Shown here: positions 15,001 to 28,700 of the stretch, in pieces
Layout of the letters: each line of letters starts with the position of its first letter
How positions within the stretch are numbered: the stretch's first letter is position 1
DNA from: Baylisascaris procyonis
Taxonomy: Eukaryota; Nematoda; Chromadorea; Rhabditida; Ascarididae
DNA: 64,000 nucleotides
Assembly (NCBI GenBank): GCA_037389465.1
Contig: JAZARR010000059.1
Coordinates: forward strand, 1,525,001-1,589,000
Direction: 5' to 3'
Notes under the pieces: model-generated
The model's input: the letters and a program-made list of their open reading frames with translations, nothing else
Told to the model about the DNA's origin: nothing
Databases searched by the model: none
Translations under genes and position numbers: made by a program

Positions 15001-18000
15001 AGCAATTTAGACGAAACAGCGAAAAGCAAGAGTTTTCTTTGTGGCACACTGGGCTATCGTTATCATTTGAATCCAGACAGACATATACAAATAATTCTAC
15101 AAAAAATTAGAGCTGCAGTTTGCCGATCAAAACTATTATTGTGGATAACTTTCGAGAAACTGATTTCGTCACCGTTGTTGGTCATCATCTTATCAGAAGG
15201 TTCAACGAGTTGATTACCCACGCGTTCGGGTCCTGATTGGTAGAAAGAAATTTGGTGCATTTAATCACTTAGGACGTTTTTGAATCATTTTGGGCTAATT
15301 TCTTTCAAATTCAGTGTTCGATGATTTATTTCCTGGTTCTGGATGACAAAGCAACTAGCGCGCCTACAGCAATTCGTTGAGCTCATTCGGATGATGCCAT
15401 AATCACTAAAATCGGAAAGGAAAATAGTTCAGAGGAAATATCCGCAACGCTAATTTTGGATGGGCTATACCTCAAACGTTAATATTTTTTCTTAGAGGTT
15501 GTCTACACTCTTTTGCGTCCAACTGATGACGCTGACAAATTTCCACTCATTCAACTTTCCTCTTAATAGCCATATTACCACTCGTTCTTCGTGTTTTATC
15601 GCAATGGCGAATAGAAGAATTGCAAATTTTAGGCGAAATAATTTACTTTCATAATTTTACATACAGCTTATGTGTAGCTTTCCGTTTCACACAGTGCGAC
15701 ATCTACCGATATGCTTAGGCTATAATCGATTGAACGGATTTCATGCTCAAAGGGATTGATCTTGCAAAAGATTTTCGAATTTTTCGATTGAATATAACCA
15801 AAAATAAATGTAACCAAAAAACAAAGAAAAAAACAAATGTCGAGTGATGATGAGCCGTTGCAGAATGATACATCATGTAGTCGTTGCTTGGAATAGTGAC
15901 ATTTTCATACTATCAACATTCACAAAGATCACGTCGACTTAGTGAGATTTTTCAAACAAGCGTTGCAGAGTCGCTAAATCAACTCAGTTGTGATTTCAAG
16001 TTTCATTTTTTGAGTTGATATCGAAAATGCACATAACCACATTGCTCTGCTATCGGGCACTTGGCGAATCTGCTGTTCTCTTTAAAAAATCCCACAGGAA
16101 TGAGTTGATCGTATAAAGTGCATATCGAAAAATTTCGCTCTAATTGATTCTTCCTGCATATTGATTAATAAGCACTGAGCAAAATATAAGTGATTCTCGC
16201 AAGCACTGGTTTACCGACTATCAGTGCTTCAAAAAGCATTTGTTTTTAATATCTTGGGATTTCCTCTATTAAATATGCTTGAATATTTCACTCCGAAATT
16301 TGTTCGTTGTTTTTATGTAAAAACGCAGGACTCTTTCTAGCTAGCAAGCTGCAATGTGAACAGCATATTGGTGAACAAACATTACGGTCTATGTCTGTTT
16401 GTTTTGCTAAGAAAGAAAAGAAGAAGAAAAAAGAAAGAAAAAAAAGAAGGGAGAAATCAATTTAGTCGTTTTAGGTAAACAACGATGAAAACGAACACGA
16501 TCGCTTGGGCACCTCATTGGGCAACAATATAAGCTAAGAAATTGTGTGGTTGATTGAAAATTCGCAATAAAGATGCGTTTATTCGGGTACAATGAAAATG
16601 AGATGCAAACGAGAGTGCCTCTCAAGTTGTTTCGTATATCCCAACGCATAAGTACATCACTTACTTCGCCGAAACTGCTCCATTAACAAACCAAACGAAA
16701 TAATTTCCCCTTCGAAAGCATAAAGCGGATTTCTCCTCAGATAATGTTTATGCTGTTATTTTCATGCCACTAAACAAGTTCATCTAATGCAAAGTCCACC
16801 CACATGAAGTTGAATTTTCCTAAGGGTCTTCTAATGTTAGTTCGACCCGGTGGTAGAAATAATATTCAACTTTGAAAGGAGGCGACACAATGTTATATCG
16901 AGAATAGAATAAAGCAGCTGACAGAATGGAATTGCTTGTTGTGAAAAAACTAATACTCCCATCGATGTCGATGACGCCTAAACACTGTGCGGAAAAATTA
17001 TCTGAGGGGGAGTGGTTGGCATAACGCCAAGATATATATAAGCAATTTTTTAATGGTCTCAGCATAGGAACCACACGATTTGTAAACCCATCTACCGCAG
17101 TGCATGCAAATTATGACATGAGAAACTGTGCGAAATTTTAAAAGGCTTCTCTGCCTGTGACCCTACATTATTAAAGGTTGGTGGGGTGGTGGCACCCGTG
17201 CGACTCCATGATTCCCAAGCCTCTGAGCATGGCTTCAGATCAGCATACGTTGGGTCGTTAAGGTAACAGCCGTTCAAAACAAAGAAAATTAGCGCCGTTC
17301 AGGCACTAATAATATTAAACCTCTCTTTGCGAAAGCTCATCCATATTTCAGCGTTTCGTATGCAGTGCATGTTCTTTTTTTTTAACTTAATTAACACATT
17401 GTTATACAACCTTCATCCTTTATCAGCCGCATCACAATCAGCAAAAACGAACAGTTGTGTTGCGAGATGAGAGGTCAAGGAAGCTATGAAGTAACGACTG
17501 GTTAATGAAGTTCGTAATTTGTGCTTGTGGCACTTACTGAGCCTTATTAGGATTCTTTATTTTAATAGTTTGTCCCACATTCCACCTCCCAAGTAAGCTT
17601 CTGGCCTTGTTTGCTACTGGTTTGCGTAAATCGCCTACGCGGTTTTCGATTTAATCTTTAGTAGCTGCTGAATGGGCACTTATTACATAGCTTTTGAATT
17701 CAGGTATATTTCTATAGAATACCCGCTGAAGTCACGCACTATATGTAGCGTTCGTAATGTCCGACTCGCAACGCTTGTGATCACCATTGCTTCTTTATTA
17801 TGTGGACTGCCAAAATCATTCGACTATTACTACGATGTTTATGAAGGATGGGCTTACTTCCCGCAGGGCGAGCTGAAGTATATGAGGTTGGCTATCGATT
17901 TAAATTTGCTGTTGTTTGAAAAGTTTCCTGAATTAGTCCTCAACATCGCTCATTTGGTGTACTTTATGTGCGCATCACGTTTAGGCTGTCACTACGCCAC

Positions 18001-21000
18001 ACGCTGTGTTGTCCCTCCCGCCTCCCCAACCCTCCTCCCTCCTCCAGGTGAAATGTGGCCTAATCCCAGGGTCTACAATTTTCGATAACTTTCACATGAC
18101 ATAAAAGCTCTTGATGAATAAAAACTTTGAGACATCGCACATAAAATTCAAAGTCATTTAAAATCATTAGGGAAATCATTTTAAAATGCAGCAGGCTTCT
18201 AGAACTTTCAATACCTTCCTATACTTGTGGTTTAACGAATCGTTAGAGTGAGTGAAATGCAATTTTCAGATCATTGATATTGAAAGAAAATGGAAAGGCA
18301 TGCCAGAGAGGTGCTGGCCATGATATGCACTTTTGCTATTCTACTCACCATATCAGCCATTTCCATACATTACCAATTGTTAATAGAATGTGCAGAATAT
18401 TCTATTCATTTTTGAATCAGCCATGCTCAGGCGATTACAATTCGAGCGTTTACAAAGCGCAGCGCTAGGTTGTAAACGTTGCACATATGCAAATTTCTGT
18501 GAATTTCGAGCGCATGCAATTAATTTCTATTTTGAGGAATCGATTTGAAAGTTGGTACAGCATACTGCAAAATTCGCCACTCTAGTTTTAATGATTCTCA
18601 TGCCAAACTATCATGTCAGCAGGCAAAAAAAAAACTGTGTGCGCACATGTATGACACCAGCAAAAGTTTATGGAAATCACGATTTCAGCTCCACAGGTAG
18701 CACGGGAAGTAACCATTGTTGCGTTACCAAGATTTACAAATTAGCCAATTTTCTAATCCTCGGCAGTCTTTTACTGGCAGATTTCGCCTTTCAGCGATTG
18801 GGACCCTGCTTCTACCATATGGGCAAACACCTTTTAGACTACAAAAATTGATAATTGCCAAATTCGTGGGAACCGTAAATTGTCAGCGTTGAATTTTTCC
18901 CAATTTCTCAAAACTGACTGAGAAAAGCGCGGAAAAAATTCCACATTTCTTAGAGATGATTGAAAAAAAAAAAACTGCGGAGGAAAAAATTAGAGACGTT
19001 GGGTTTCTCTTCTTAAGTGGTTTAGATCGCTTGTCAGTTGCAAAATTTCATGATTTCTTAGGGTAAGTAGTCCGTCATTCATTAGAGACAATAAAAATCC
19101 CCTATGATGTTAAAAAACATTTATAGATTACGCAATAAGCTTGCAAATGAATTTCTGCAAAATTTCAATGAAAGCAATTGCTTTACTAAACAGCCCGGAA
19201 ACACATCAGACGGAAGCAATGTGATGAATATTTTTCGAGGAAAATCCTCATCTAAATGAAACACGTAAACGCTTCCAACTATGCCAATCGTTCATGCACT
19301 AAAAATTTTATGAATGAAATTCTGTTGGATGAGTTGTTTCGTTAGAAGCGCAAAAGAATGCCGTTTGTCCACGGAAAAAAAGCAAGCGCCCTAACCAATC
19401 AGCGTATCTAAGAGTGTTGTTTTCTAAATATGAGCAATGGGTCCCAAAGGGATGTCCTCTTCCTCTTCGCCTTTCACCTCTTCGCTCAATTTTTGTGCAT
19501 TTTACAGGAAAATTTCTCGATATTTCCTCGTTTAAATGGTATGGTTGGTTACTATTCCACTTAATCGGAATAAAAACATACATATTTACTTTGAATTCTT
19601 TTACTGTTGAGAAGAGAAATGCAGTGAAGGGGGCTGCATTATCATCATTACTACAACATCGCAAAATAGAAACCCACCTCACCCCTCTCTCTTCTAAAAA
19701 AAACCCCCTTGCCTGAATAAAATACGGCTTTATGCTTTTGAAGCAGGTAGTCGGCAAATGATTGATAAAATGTTTTCCACGATTTCGCGGTTGATGATAT
19801 CTTCGGAAACATGACACCATCAGGAAGAGCTACAACGCTATGCCGAAGCGTCGAATGAACGAACTTATAAGCCAGCTTATTAGGAGGGGACCGCCACATC
19901 ATTTCTTTGACATACATCGAAATTTATATCTTTATTTTTGCAAATGCGAAATTTTTATGAAGATAAATGAAGCGGCTAGAGTATTTTGTTAGTTTAATAT
20001 GCTCCTCTGATCTTCACATTGGTTCATATTGATGATTCTATTAAGCCCTTATCATCCCCACCCCCCCCCCCCCCCCTTCCCCCTCTCTCTTATTGCCTTA
20101 AAGCCAGTTCGCGTTATCCATTCTCCGCAAGTTTTGAGGCGCAAATGCTACGGACTGAATATCTCTCAACATATAATAATTGTGTCATGACGTTGAAACC
20201 ATCCGTCATTACGTGAGCATTTATGAAGAAGTGCTAGTAAGAGCAAAAATGTAACCAAAATTGTGCAGTTACTTAAATGATTCAATGCTTCATACACTAA
20301 AAGTGTCGACAATGGTAGGAACTGGATATATTGTTGCAAAAAAGTTTGAAATGCTAAAAACTGAAGTGCAGCTTTCAAATGTGATTTCTTCGTGAAGTTT
20401 GTCTCTCTATGAGCGCAGATATAAGTATTACAAGTCGGTTGAGTTGAATCTAACTCAAATGACTTAAAACGATGTTATGAGATGATAAATCAACGCGCAA
20501 TGGTGCATCTTTAAAATTTCTGCTGTGAGATTTGCAAATTGGCTCCCTAGCTTGTCAATGAAGACTTTAAGGCGCATCGTATGATGTAAATGCGCTTTGA
20601 TTCGAAACAAGAGAGGCCCTATTTGCATTAAGCCAGAACAACGTCAACGGTCTGCTCAGAAAACGCTTCTTCGTTCTTATCATTTCTCCTCCCCAATTGA
20701 ATCAAACACGACATCTCTTGAAGCGTTAAGCATACGCAAATGTTTCTTTTTTTCGTTCCCTTTCCGCATGTTAGAGTGCATTTTTTCCATTCAGTAGGTA
20801 AGACTTATAATATCTACTTATGGCAACATCTATCACTCAAATTACCATCACAAAACTATTCGAGTGTTCTAAGATTATTCTGTCGCAGAATTGTAGCGTT
20901 TCATGTGAACTTTTCGATAAATCTTCCGCATACAGTTAATGAAATATGATAACTGCTTCGCATTTGCGCACATGCTCAAAGATATTTTTCACACGCCTAA

Positions 21001-24000
21001 TAGTTCAGGTGAAGGGTATGAGTACTTTGCGGTACGAGGCTTAGGGGGTTCTATGATGAAGTGTAGGAAATAAGCTCAGTGCATGAGCGCATGTGAAGGC
21101 TGTTGCAGAGTTTAAAGCAGAACTTTTATAGATCTTTGCCTGTAATATTAAGTTCTCAGTAGCAAGCAAATATATGTTCATGCGATTTTAGTTATATATA
21201 GTTTACTAAGGAATCTGAGATAATGGAAATCAGTTTTGAAACGAATGAGTCACTTCCCCGTTTATATAAAAATAGAGGATGAGCGCCCGATTGGCTGAAC
21301 TCTTGAAGCACCTAAAAGCTTTAAAAAAGAAAATGATGTGCAGCACTCGGCATCAATCCAGGGATTAATCGAGTTCATGATTCATCCGTGTTGATCGACC
21401 AAGCCAAGAATAGTTTCTTAAATTCTTTACTAGGAGTAAAACATTTGCTGCATCCAGATTCGAGCTAGCAATGGTCGTCTATAAGTAAGGATTTCTTGGC
21501 GAAAGGAGGATCTTAACAACGACTATGGGCCGACTTCATAATCGAAAAAGTGTTTATGCCTGCGGCCGCATATCGTGTAAATTTGATTAGATTCGCTACT
21601 AGGAACGTTGAATGCAGATATGTGATGCATAGATGATGCATGTATAAATGAACAAACTAAAATAAAGGAGGACATAGCATGTGTCTCGTGTGTTGCCGTG
21701 CACAGAGGAATTACCATAACATATAAACATCAAGTTCTTCTATTTCACTACTGAGTGACAATCATTAATTATTTATACTTTAGCACTGAAGTGCTAGAAA
21801 GTTCCCTGTTTATTTTCTCATGAAAGTTTCACGCTCATCGGCGTCCACCTGCTCTTCTAATTTCAGCACTAATTATTCGTTTATTTTCAGGAGCTGCTTA
21901 TCTGGATTTACCGCACTGGTGCAAATATTGGGACCGAATGCGTTTTTTAATAGTTATTTTTGGACTCGCGTTCTCGCATTCATCTTACTTCCTTCGTTCC
22001 TTCTAATAATCTTAAATTTTCTCCTAATACGGGGCCTAAGGCGAGCACAAAAGAGAAAGGAGAAACTACTCAGGTTAATTTTTTAACAAGGAAAAACCTC
22101 TTTATATCATAACCATTATTCGCAATATCAGTGCTTTCGTGAAAAAATATTTTCGGTGATGTTATTGTGCACCTACATTGGATGTAACTAAAATGGGTGC
22201 ATCGTTTTTTCTCATTTTATGTTTTTATGGCGATGCTAAAAGCGGGTGTTGCTATCAAGTGTTCAACTAGATGAAATCTGTTTACTAAGATAGCTTTTTC
22301 AAATATTTTCTAGTGGAGATTTGACTCGAGTGAGTACTACTAAAAGAGCTATAGAAGCACGAAATCACTCTCGCTGCCATCACTACTCCACCACTACGAG
22401 TGAACAAAGAGCTACGCTGTAATCGGATAAGCAGCAATCGGCGTGAAAAAGAGTTCTCGAGGGAACCTATTCAACAATTTTTTCGCCCGAAAGAACCTTG
22501 GGGTACATATGTTTGCTGATGAAGTGACCATCGTCAATGCAAAAATGAAATTACGCCATGCGCAACATCTGTTGAACTAGCTTTTCAAAGTGAAACAAAA
22601 CAAGGACCTACAAAAAATGGAGTAAAAATGGGTTGATAGGACTGAATCAAGGTAATTGGATTTATGGAGATTAGGGACTGGCAGAGGAAGGGAGTGTTAG
22701 TGTATGGAAGATAAAAAATAACAGAATTAAGGAAAATAACTTGCAGAGATGTTGCGTTTTATAAATAATAAGCAGGTTATAAAACTTTAAGAGAGAAGCG
22801 TGCCAGAGAAGCACAACGCCAGAACGACAGCAACTCGACGAGTTTGATGTTGGTTGTCATTGTGAGCATCTTCTTGATAGTCAATTTGCCTCAGGCGATA
22901 TTCATGGGTCTTCTTTGCGTTTGCACGACATTCGGGATACCACTCAAATTGCTTGAGGGAATCTTTCCAGCTGCTTTTCTCCTTGCCAACAACATGCTCG
23001 TCATGGTAAGTTAAATGCCTTAGAGCACCTTTTACAGAGTATGTTGCTATCCTATTCTACTTCAAGCGACGCAGAGCATTTGATTCCTTTTTTGGTGAGC
23101 GTGCAAGTTTGGGTAGTATTTTTCAGCTTTACCTCGGTATCTCGATTCCTTGCTTGCTTACAAAGAAAAGGCCATAAACGCAAAAAAGGTAGACAACGAT
23201 TAGCAGAAAGGGAATGTGGCGCCCACTTCTTCCAAGGAGAATTAGCGAACATTTTATCTCCTACCGCAGATCTAGTCCTTTATGCGAAAGATGAAAATTG
23301 CATCTTTTAGTCTGCGATTAATGCCAAAAGCCGCCGTCCCTAACAAACGACACTATTTCGCATGTACCCAAGTAACTTTAGTCCAGGCTGTTTACGCCTG
23401 TCATTACGGTTTGTAAGTTCGCACCCCTGACATATGCGCTTAACCGCTAATCTTTGTTGAATATTCTGTTTGTGCGTTCGTAAGCAGTTGTTGTGGGATG
23501 TCTTATCGTATTCTAAAATAAATATAAAATTATTGGTAGTTTTTTCGATTTGGCTTTTTTTTTGCACACTTCTTGTAGGGTTCCGAGCTCCGGATCGAAA
23601 ATGCGTACTCTGGGAGGGGATTTCTACAACTCGCCTTCGACTTTAGAAACGCTTTTTTTTGCGATGTTGCTTGCTGAACTGTTATGCAGTCGACCAGTTC
23701 CTTGAACAGAACTTAATTATTGGGAGTACCTTATTGTTGCATACTTGTGGTGAGCGGTATAACGAAAAAACTATGATCTTCACGCTGGAAACCCGATTGC
23801 TCATTGCTTTCAGCTTGCTTTCCGGAATTGCCGAGGTGTGTGTGCGTGCATGTGCGAATGCGTGTCCTTGTGCATGTGCTTGTGTACACAACTGTTCATT
23901 ATTATGCTTGAAAAGTTGAAAACGTTAAGGTGGTAATGTTAAGGGGACAAAGTGTGTGATAAGAATATATGCATTAAGACGGTACAATTATGATGTCGAT

Positions 24001-25789
24001 AGCGCAATGTTGCCTTGGAAAAAGTGGCCTCATTTTGAGTTTAACTAGCGTTGCAGCAGTTTAATACTGTTTGCAACCTTTCTTTGCACGAAATTTTTAC
24101 ATGGGGGAGACAAACGACGGTGTCTTTACTCCTCGATGCTTTAGGATAGCGCTCTTAGTAACGCCGTATGAAAATGGTGGAAGAAACAGTAGCGGAGGCA
24201 ATACAGAAAAAAAAATGCAAAGAAAAAACACAGTTCTTCGCAGTCATTGAACCCAAGCAGTCACGGAGGAGAGCTTTTGCGAACAAAAATGATGCTTTCT
24301 GTTGTCGTTTATACCAAAAGTGGTCCAAATCTTTTTTAATCTGCATCCACATTCTATGTGTAGCAGTTCCATACATTCAGCTGTTAAAAAAGTTAACTTT
24401 TTATGGTTTTTCCATCTTTGAAACAAGTCTCCACAGGCGAAATTTTTCTCTTTCGTTCTTTATCCCTTTCGATATGAAATTCCGGCTGCGAGTTTGCACA
24501 GCAAGGTTCGGCAAGCAAAAAACAAACGAGCAAATCAACTGAGCAAATAAACTTAGTGAAAGAAGACGCTTATGAAAGAGGCAAGCAGTGATGCAAAACA
24601 GCTTAAGAAAGAAGAAAGAGAACTTGAAGAAGCATTAAGTCTTACATGCATCTAGTTTTTTTTTCACACAAAAAACTGCAATTTCTTGCATTATAAATGA
24701 CATGAGCTGGCAAAATCGGCATCAAACATTGTATTAAATTAAATTCTTAATTCAAATTTCCAATGGAGATAGTTATTTGTGATCGACACAAACCATTGTA
24801 GAGCAAACATCCCAATAAATCTAATCGAAACACATCGAAAACATTGTGAAGGATGAGAGGAACATGTGATAAGGATTCTTGGCGCACAATTAACCGAAGT
24901 GAGTGCATGTAATCAGAAAATTACTCATCTAAGTGGCTGGCAGAGGTGGCTGCTAAGCAAAGAACATTTACAGCTGAAATACGTGTGGAAATTCAATGGT
25001 CAGATTTCAAAAATGGTTTCAAAAATTGTTTTTTTACCATTAAACAACGATTTGAGTTTAGCATCAGCGCTGGGCTGCGATATTTTTGTTCTGCAAATTT
25101 GTAAATACCTTTGAGAGGTCTATCTTTCGGTTCCTTCTTTGCCTCATTTATAGTGGCGTGAACTCCAAGACGCCGCAGCAACTGTTTTCACCTATTGATG
25201 GAAGGATGGCTGAAAGGTTGCAATGATTTTAAGTTTTTGGAGTTCAGCAGAGGAAATCAACTGATTGTATAATGCAAATACTCGAAAGCAATGCTGTCGA
25301 AAAACTAGTTGCTTAATGAAATTGACTGCATCAAGAAACGCTCTTCAAAAAAATCCATTCATTCCTGCACTCTACCGATCACTTCTAAGATTCCATATCC
25401 TTCACGCAGATCAATGAACGATGAAAGTTCTCAGGAAGCCACTTTGTTCAGGTTATTTCCTTCAAGTTCAACCATCACTCCCTTTTGGTTCATGAGTTGA
25501 AAGCATCGGATGAATAGAAAACAAACACAGGCACGAGGCTTCCATAATGCTTTTTTTTTTTGCTCACTGAATGTGTAACAAACGTGCAACAATTCTTTCG
25601 ATTTTTAAATATGCTCATTTATCGCGCTGCAAGAAAGTCAATTTCACAATGAGTGATTGCCTGTTCTTAAACTCATTTCAGGCAACATATCCGATAAATT
25701 TTGGAATCTATTGCTTCATGTCAAGCAGTTTTCGTCATACTTTCAGAGCGCTGTTTTGCAGGCAAGTTTCTCACATAAGCACTAATTAA
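11877..25789 (+). CDS. sprr-2: Sex-peptide-receptor-type neuropeptide GPCR (six exons)
   Basis: Rhodopsin-family receptor for a neuropeptide at the plasma membrane. Six exons (11877-12047, 13665-13963, 17704-17886, 21891-22073, 22792-23005, 25682-25789) join with matching phases into about 385 residues. The N-terminus (1-57) is extracellular with an NFS glycosylation site. Seven helices follow: TM1 58-78 with N70, TM2 with D97, TM3 with C128 and QRY (156-158) in place of DRY, TM4 178-194, TM5 241-264, TM6 297-320 with NLP (310-312) in place of CWxP, TM7 ending in YPINFGIY (353-360). Helix 8 is SSSFRHTFRALF. QRY plus PINFxIY is typical of the sex peptide/myosuppressin receptor group. I favour C. 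elegans sprr-2 because, from memory, it lies beside tatn-1, which is also the neighbour here. The family is near certain, the exact orthologue less so. The start ATG at 11877 is tentative (an acceptor at 11907 could replace it), and the short C-terminal tail may be incomplete. Confidence 0.9.
13665..13963 (+). CDS. sprr-2: GPCR exon 2, TM1 to TM3
   Basis: Preceded by an acceptor ATTTCAG at 13658-13664 and ended by CAGAG/GTGATT, leaving two bases (phase 2). Encodes TM1 with the AN pair (N70), TM2 with the IAD motif (D97), the TM3 cysteine C128 and WLTVLLAGQR. It is one of the clearest coding segments in the window. Confidence 0.95.
17704..17886 (+). CDS. sprr-2: GPCR exon 3, end of TM3, TM4 and extracellular loop 2
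   Basis: Acceptor GAATTCAG, then a G that completes the arginine of QRY, followed by YISIEYPLKSRTICSVRN. The segment holds intracellular loop 2 and TM4 (LATLVITIASLLCGLP). Two in-frame donors are possible: after 17886 (GAG/GTTGGC, adding KYMR) or after 17877 (GAA/GTATAT). Both leave phase 2 and join exon 4 in frame. Confidence 0.9.
20061..20076. repeat. 16-base C homopolymer in a pyrimidine tract
   Basis: A run of 16 C residues within a longer C/T tract (about 20050-20090) in the GPCR intron 17887-21890. It is a likely length-polymorphic site and prone to assembly error. Confidence 0.95.
21891..22073 (+). CDS. sprr-2: GPCR exon 4, TM5 and start of intracellular loop 3
   Basis: Acceptor TTATTTTCAG at 21881-21890 and donor CTCAG/GTTAAT. 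Encodes SCLSGFTALV, where C220 is the likely disulphide partner of C128, then TM5 (FWTRVLAFILLP and onward) and the basic run RGLRRAQKRKEKLL. Enters at phase 2 and leaves at phase 2. Confidence 0.95.
22792..23005 (+). CDS. sprr-2: GPCR exon 5, intracellular loop 3 to start of TM7
   Basis: The frame continues basic (EKRAREAQRQN) into TM6 (LMLVVIVSIFLIVNLPQ) and ends NNMLVM at the donor ATG/GTAAGT, phase 0. The only acceptor that keeps the frame is CTTTAAG (ends 22791), a less common AAG acceptor. Confidence 0.93.
25682..25789 (+). CDS. sprr-2: GPCR exon 6, TM7, helix 8 and tail
   Basis: Acceptor CATTTCAG, phase 0. Encodes ATYPINFGIYCFM and helix 8 (SSSFRHTFRALFCR). Read straight through, it stops after QVSHISTN, giving a tail of only about ten residues after helix 8. 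TGCAG/GCAAGT at 25761/25762 would also be a good GC-type donor, so a longer tail encoded further downstream remains possible. Confidence 0.88.
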   Translation, partial: ATYPINFGIYCFMSSSFRHTFRALFCRQVSHISTN

Positions 25790-28700
25790 CATAATTCCGC
25801 ACATCGTTCATATGTCACATGCATAAACCGATGGCAAACCAGTGTAAATATCTTCTTAAAAGTCAGTAATTCCTATCCTATCGGGTAGTCTTTCATAGAA
25901 ATTGTGTGCGACCATTGGTGCTGTTGATTTATTCTAAGCTGGTTGGAGGGACGTGCTTTCAGCCATTCCTCCTCTTTCTTCCTAAGCCACGAATTTTAAA
26001 TAGTACATCATTAAAAGGTGTTATCCGAAATGCTCTTTGATCTTTGAGCTTACAATGTCGATGACAACTTTTCCTCTCCTTCTTCCCACCCCATCACCTC
26101 TACCCGCATAATCCTAATCCTCAGCGATTCTGGTCTTGTGGATAGTTGATCTGACTAAATGAAAGCAGGTGCGAAATTATGGATGAATGGAAAGTTGTCT
26201 TTTTTACAAGAAAAAGTAATTCACGGCTCCAAAAGAAATCGGAAACACACCAAGATGGCTGCAACGATATGTCATTAGGCGAAAACGCTTAAATTACTTA
26301 TTGATACATGTTCAACCCACAAATTAAAATGCTAGAGGAATAGGGATCCCAAATACGAAACGCTTAGAAAATGATAAAAATGTAATATAATGAAAGAAAA
26401 GTACATGGGAAACCTTACGAGAACATAAGCGATTGTCAGTTTGAACAGGGCTGATACCTGGTAACAGTTAACATCAATCATTCAAATTTGTTTGCATACC
26501 AACTTCCCACTTCGCAGTTTGCGACTTCTTGACGGTGCCGTCAAATGTGATTTTTGGAAGTTCAGAGTAAAAAATTCTCAATTGTTTTATGATTCCTTAT
26601 GATAAAACTGTTATGAATTCTAATAAAATTATGATAAATGGTAAAGGTAAATGATAAAATAGAGTAAATTTGTAATGGTTTATAGCGTCAGCAAACTTTT
26701 TTTTTATCATTTTATCGTGGAAAGTGAGTTTTAATTGCCCAAAACTAGGACACCGGACAAAACAAGCTCCCAGAACAGGACTATAATGTTGATGAGTGCC
26801 GGAAGCTGAAAAAGTGAGGACGTTTCCGTTTACTCCTAATTCAAGTCTCCTCCTTCATGGAACGGAACGAGAATTGCTGGCGAATCCCGTCGCTGGTATT
26901 AGAGATGGAGCCCATTTTGAATGTTTGCATGTGTCAGTAGGCACTTAAGGCCCAGCATTTCTTTGGCCATTTGTCAGTTTTCTTACACCGTGTTTTAACT
27001 TTTAAGGGTTACTTTTTTCATACTTTGTACCTTACTAAATGGCAAATCTTTGAGACTTTGCCAATTTTCAAACTTGGCAGTTTTGGCACTTCAAAGCTTT
27101 AGCAGTTTGGTTGGGTCCTTGCACTGCCAATAGCTTAAGTAGTAGGCGGAATTAAAAGTTAAGGAAGTTAGCATCCATGTGTTCATAAATAACTTTGTGT
27201 TACGACATGTGTCATTTTCACCTCGGAACTAGGGGCTTAAAGTTTCTGCACTTATCTACATGTTCCGTGGCCCTTTGTCGCTAAGAGGTGGCTCCCAGTC
27301 GCTTAAAACTTGATGATCTTCATTTAAAGTTACTGACGCGATTATCCTACGCCTTGGAGTTACAGAAATTTGATTCAGGTCATTCAGGAAGCTCCCAACA
27401 AATGTGAATTCGACTGCCGTTTTCGCGAGACTTTCTGTTCGGCACTCTGAGCAGAGTAATAAATGCAAAGAACCGTACACGTGCGAGGCAACCTCTGCGT
27501 TCAATACGGATCCGACGACTTCCGATTTGAAGGATACTATATTCTTGTGAAGACTCTCACATTGCTCTCGTTTATTGCCTGCAAGGAAGGAAAATTGATC
27601 CCAGTGTTGCGCGTGCCGATTATTTGCTTACGGGGAATAAACAACGGTTTTCGAGGTCCTTGCTTCCTCTATGTTGTTTATGAATCACAGGAAGCTCACA
27701 GACAATCGAATCATAGGTAATGTGATAGTGTTTCTGCAGAAATGATTTTGTTAGATTGGTGAGTGGGCACGTTGTCTTCTTTTTCGTTAAAAAGGAGACC
27801 TCTATTAGCCAGCGTTGGCAATTCTGTCCCGTGGAAGGCTCTCAGGAAGAATAATCTCCTCCACTGATTGATAGTCGGGCATATCTGTGGCCTGGCTGAA
27901 CTTGCCGTTTTTGCTTAATCGAAGCCAACCTCCTGAGAGCATCGCACCACTTGATTGGCAGTTTGAAGTCCCTGCGGTTTACTGTGCCACATGGAAGAGA
28001 CGGGATAAGATTAATCAGCGATTAAACCCTTCTAAAAAAAGAATCGTTTTTATTTCAGCAGAAAATTCAGCGTCATTTGAAATCACACAAGTGACCTTTC
28101 AAATCGAGAAATACGTTGAACAATATGTTCTTCATCGCACGAATGCAATGATAAGTAATGTCTGCGAATATCTGCGCTAATGTGATCGTGTGGTTGTGTT
28201 GTGAGCATATCAAATTTCTCATTAGCAGTACAATGGTTACTATAGTCAATAAATAGAAAGGTTTTGGCAAAAGGAGGGCAGAGAATGTGTTTTGCACAAC
28301 ACGTGAAAGCATAGAATTGGATCGTTCTCGGTAGAATTCAGAACAAACCTATACATCGTCTCTATCGATAGAAGCAGCATCTGAACATTTTTAGAATTGT
28401 CATTTTTGCAATTTTTTTGCTTAGACTTTTTTTTTCTCTTGCTTAGGCCCAGCTGGTCATATTCAGCAATGATCAGAGCGCTTTAGAAATTCTATGCATT
28501 CTACTGTCTTCTTCCCCCGTCCCCTCCTCCCGACTCGAATGATTTGAAAACCGTCGCCCGCCACTCGTAAGTCATACGTAATGGGAACGGTTCGATGTAG
28601 CGAATAAATGGTTATAAAACTCATTTGAAGCAGAACTCAAAGTCGATCGCTTCAACCAATGTGGCCATCAAAACTGACTCTCTTGAAAAGGTTTCTAACG

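Noticed and set aside
17092..17290. Slightly GC-rich segment with a short minus-strand frame in a GPCR intron
   Set aside because: Looks like a possible repeat fragment, but no second copy is visible in the window, so no claim can be supported.
19308..19820. 170-codon minus-strand open frame inside a GPCR intron
   Set aside because: No domain, odd composition, overlapped by open frames in other registers, and located in a large intron. Most likely chance.
24168..24542. 124-codon plus-strand open frame in a GPCR intron
   Set aside because: Lys-rich start driven by an A-rich tract, no recognisable domain, no splice support.
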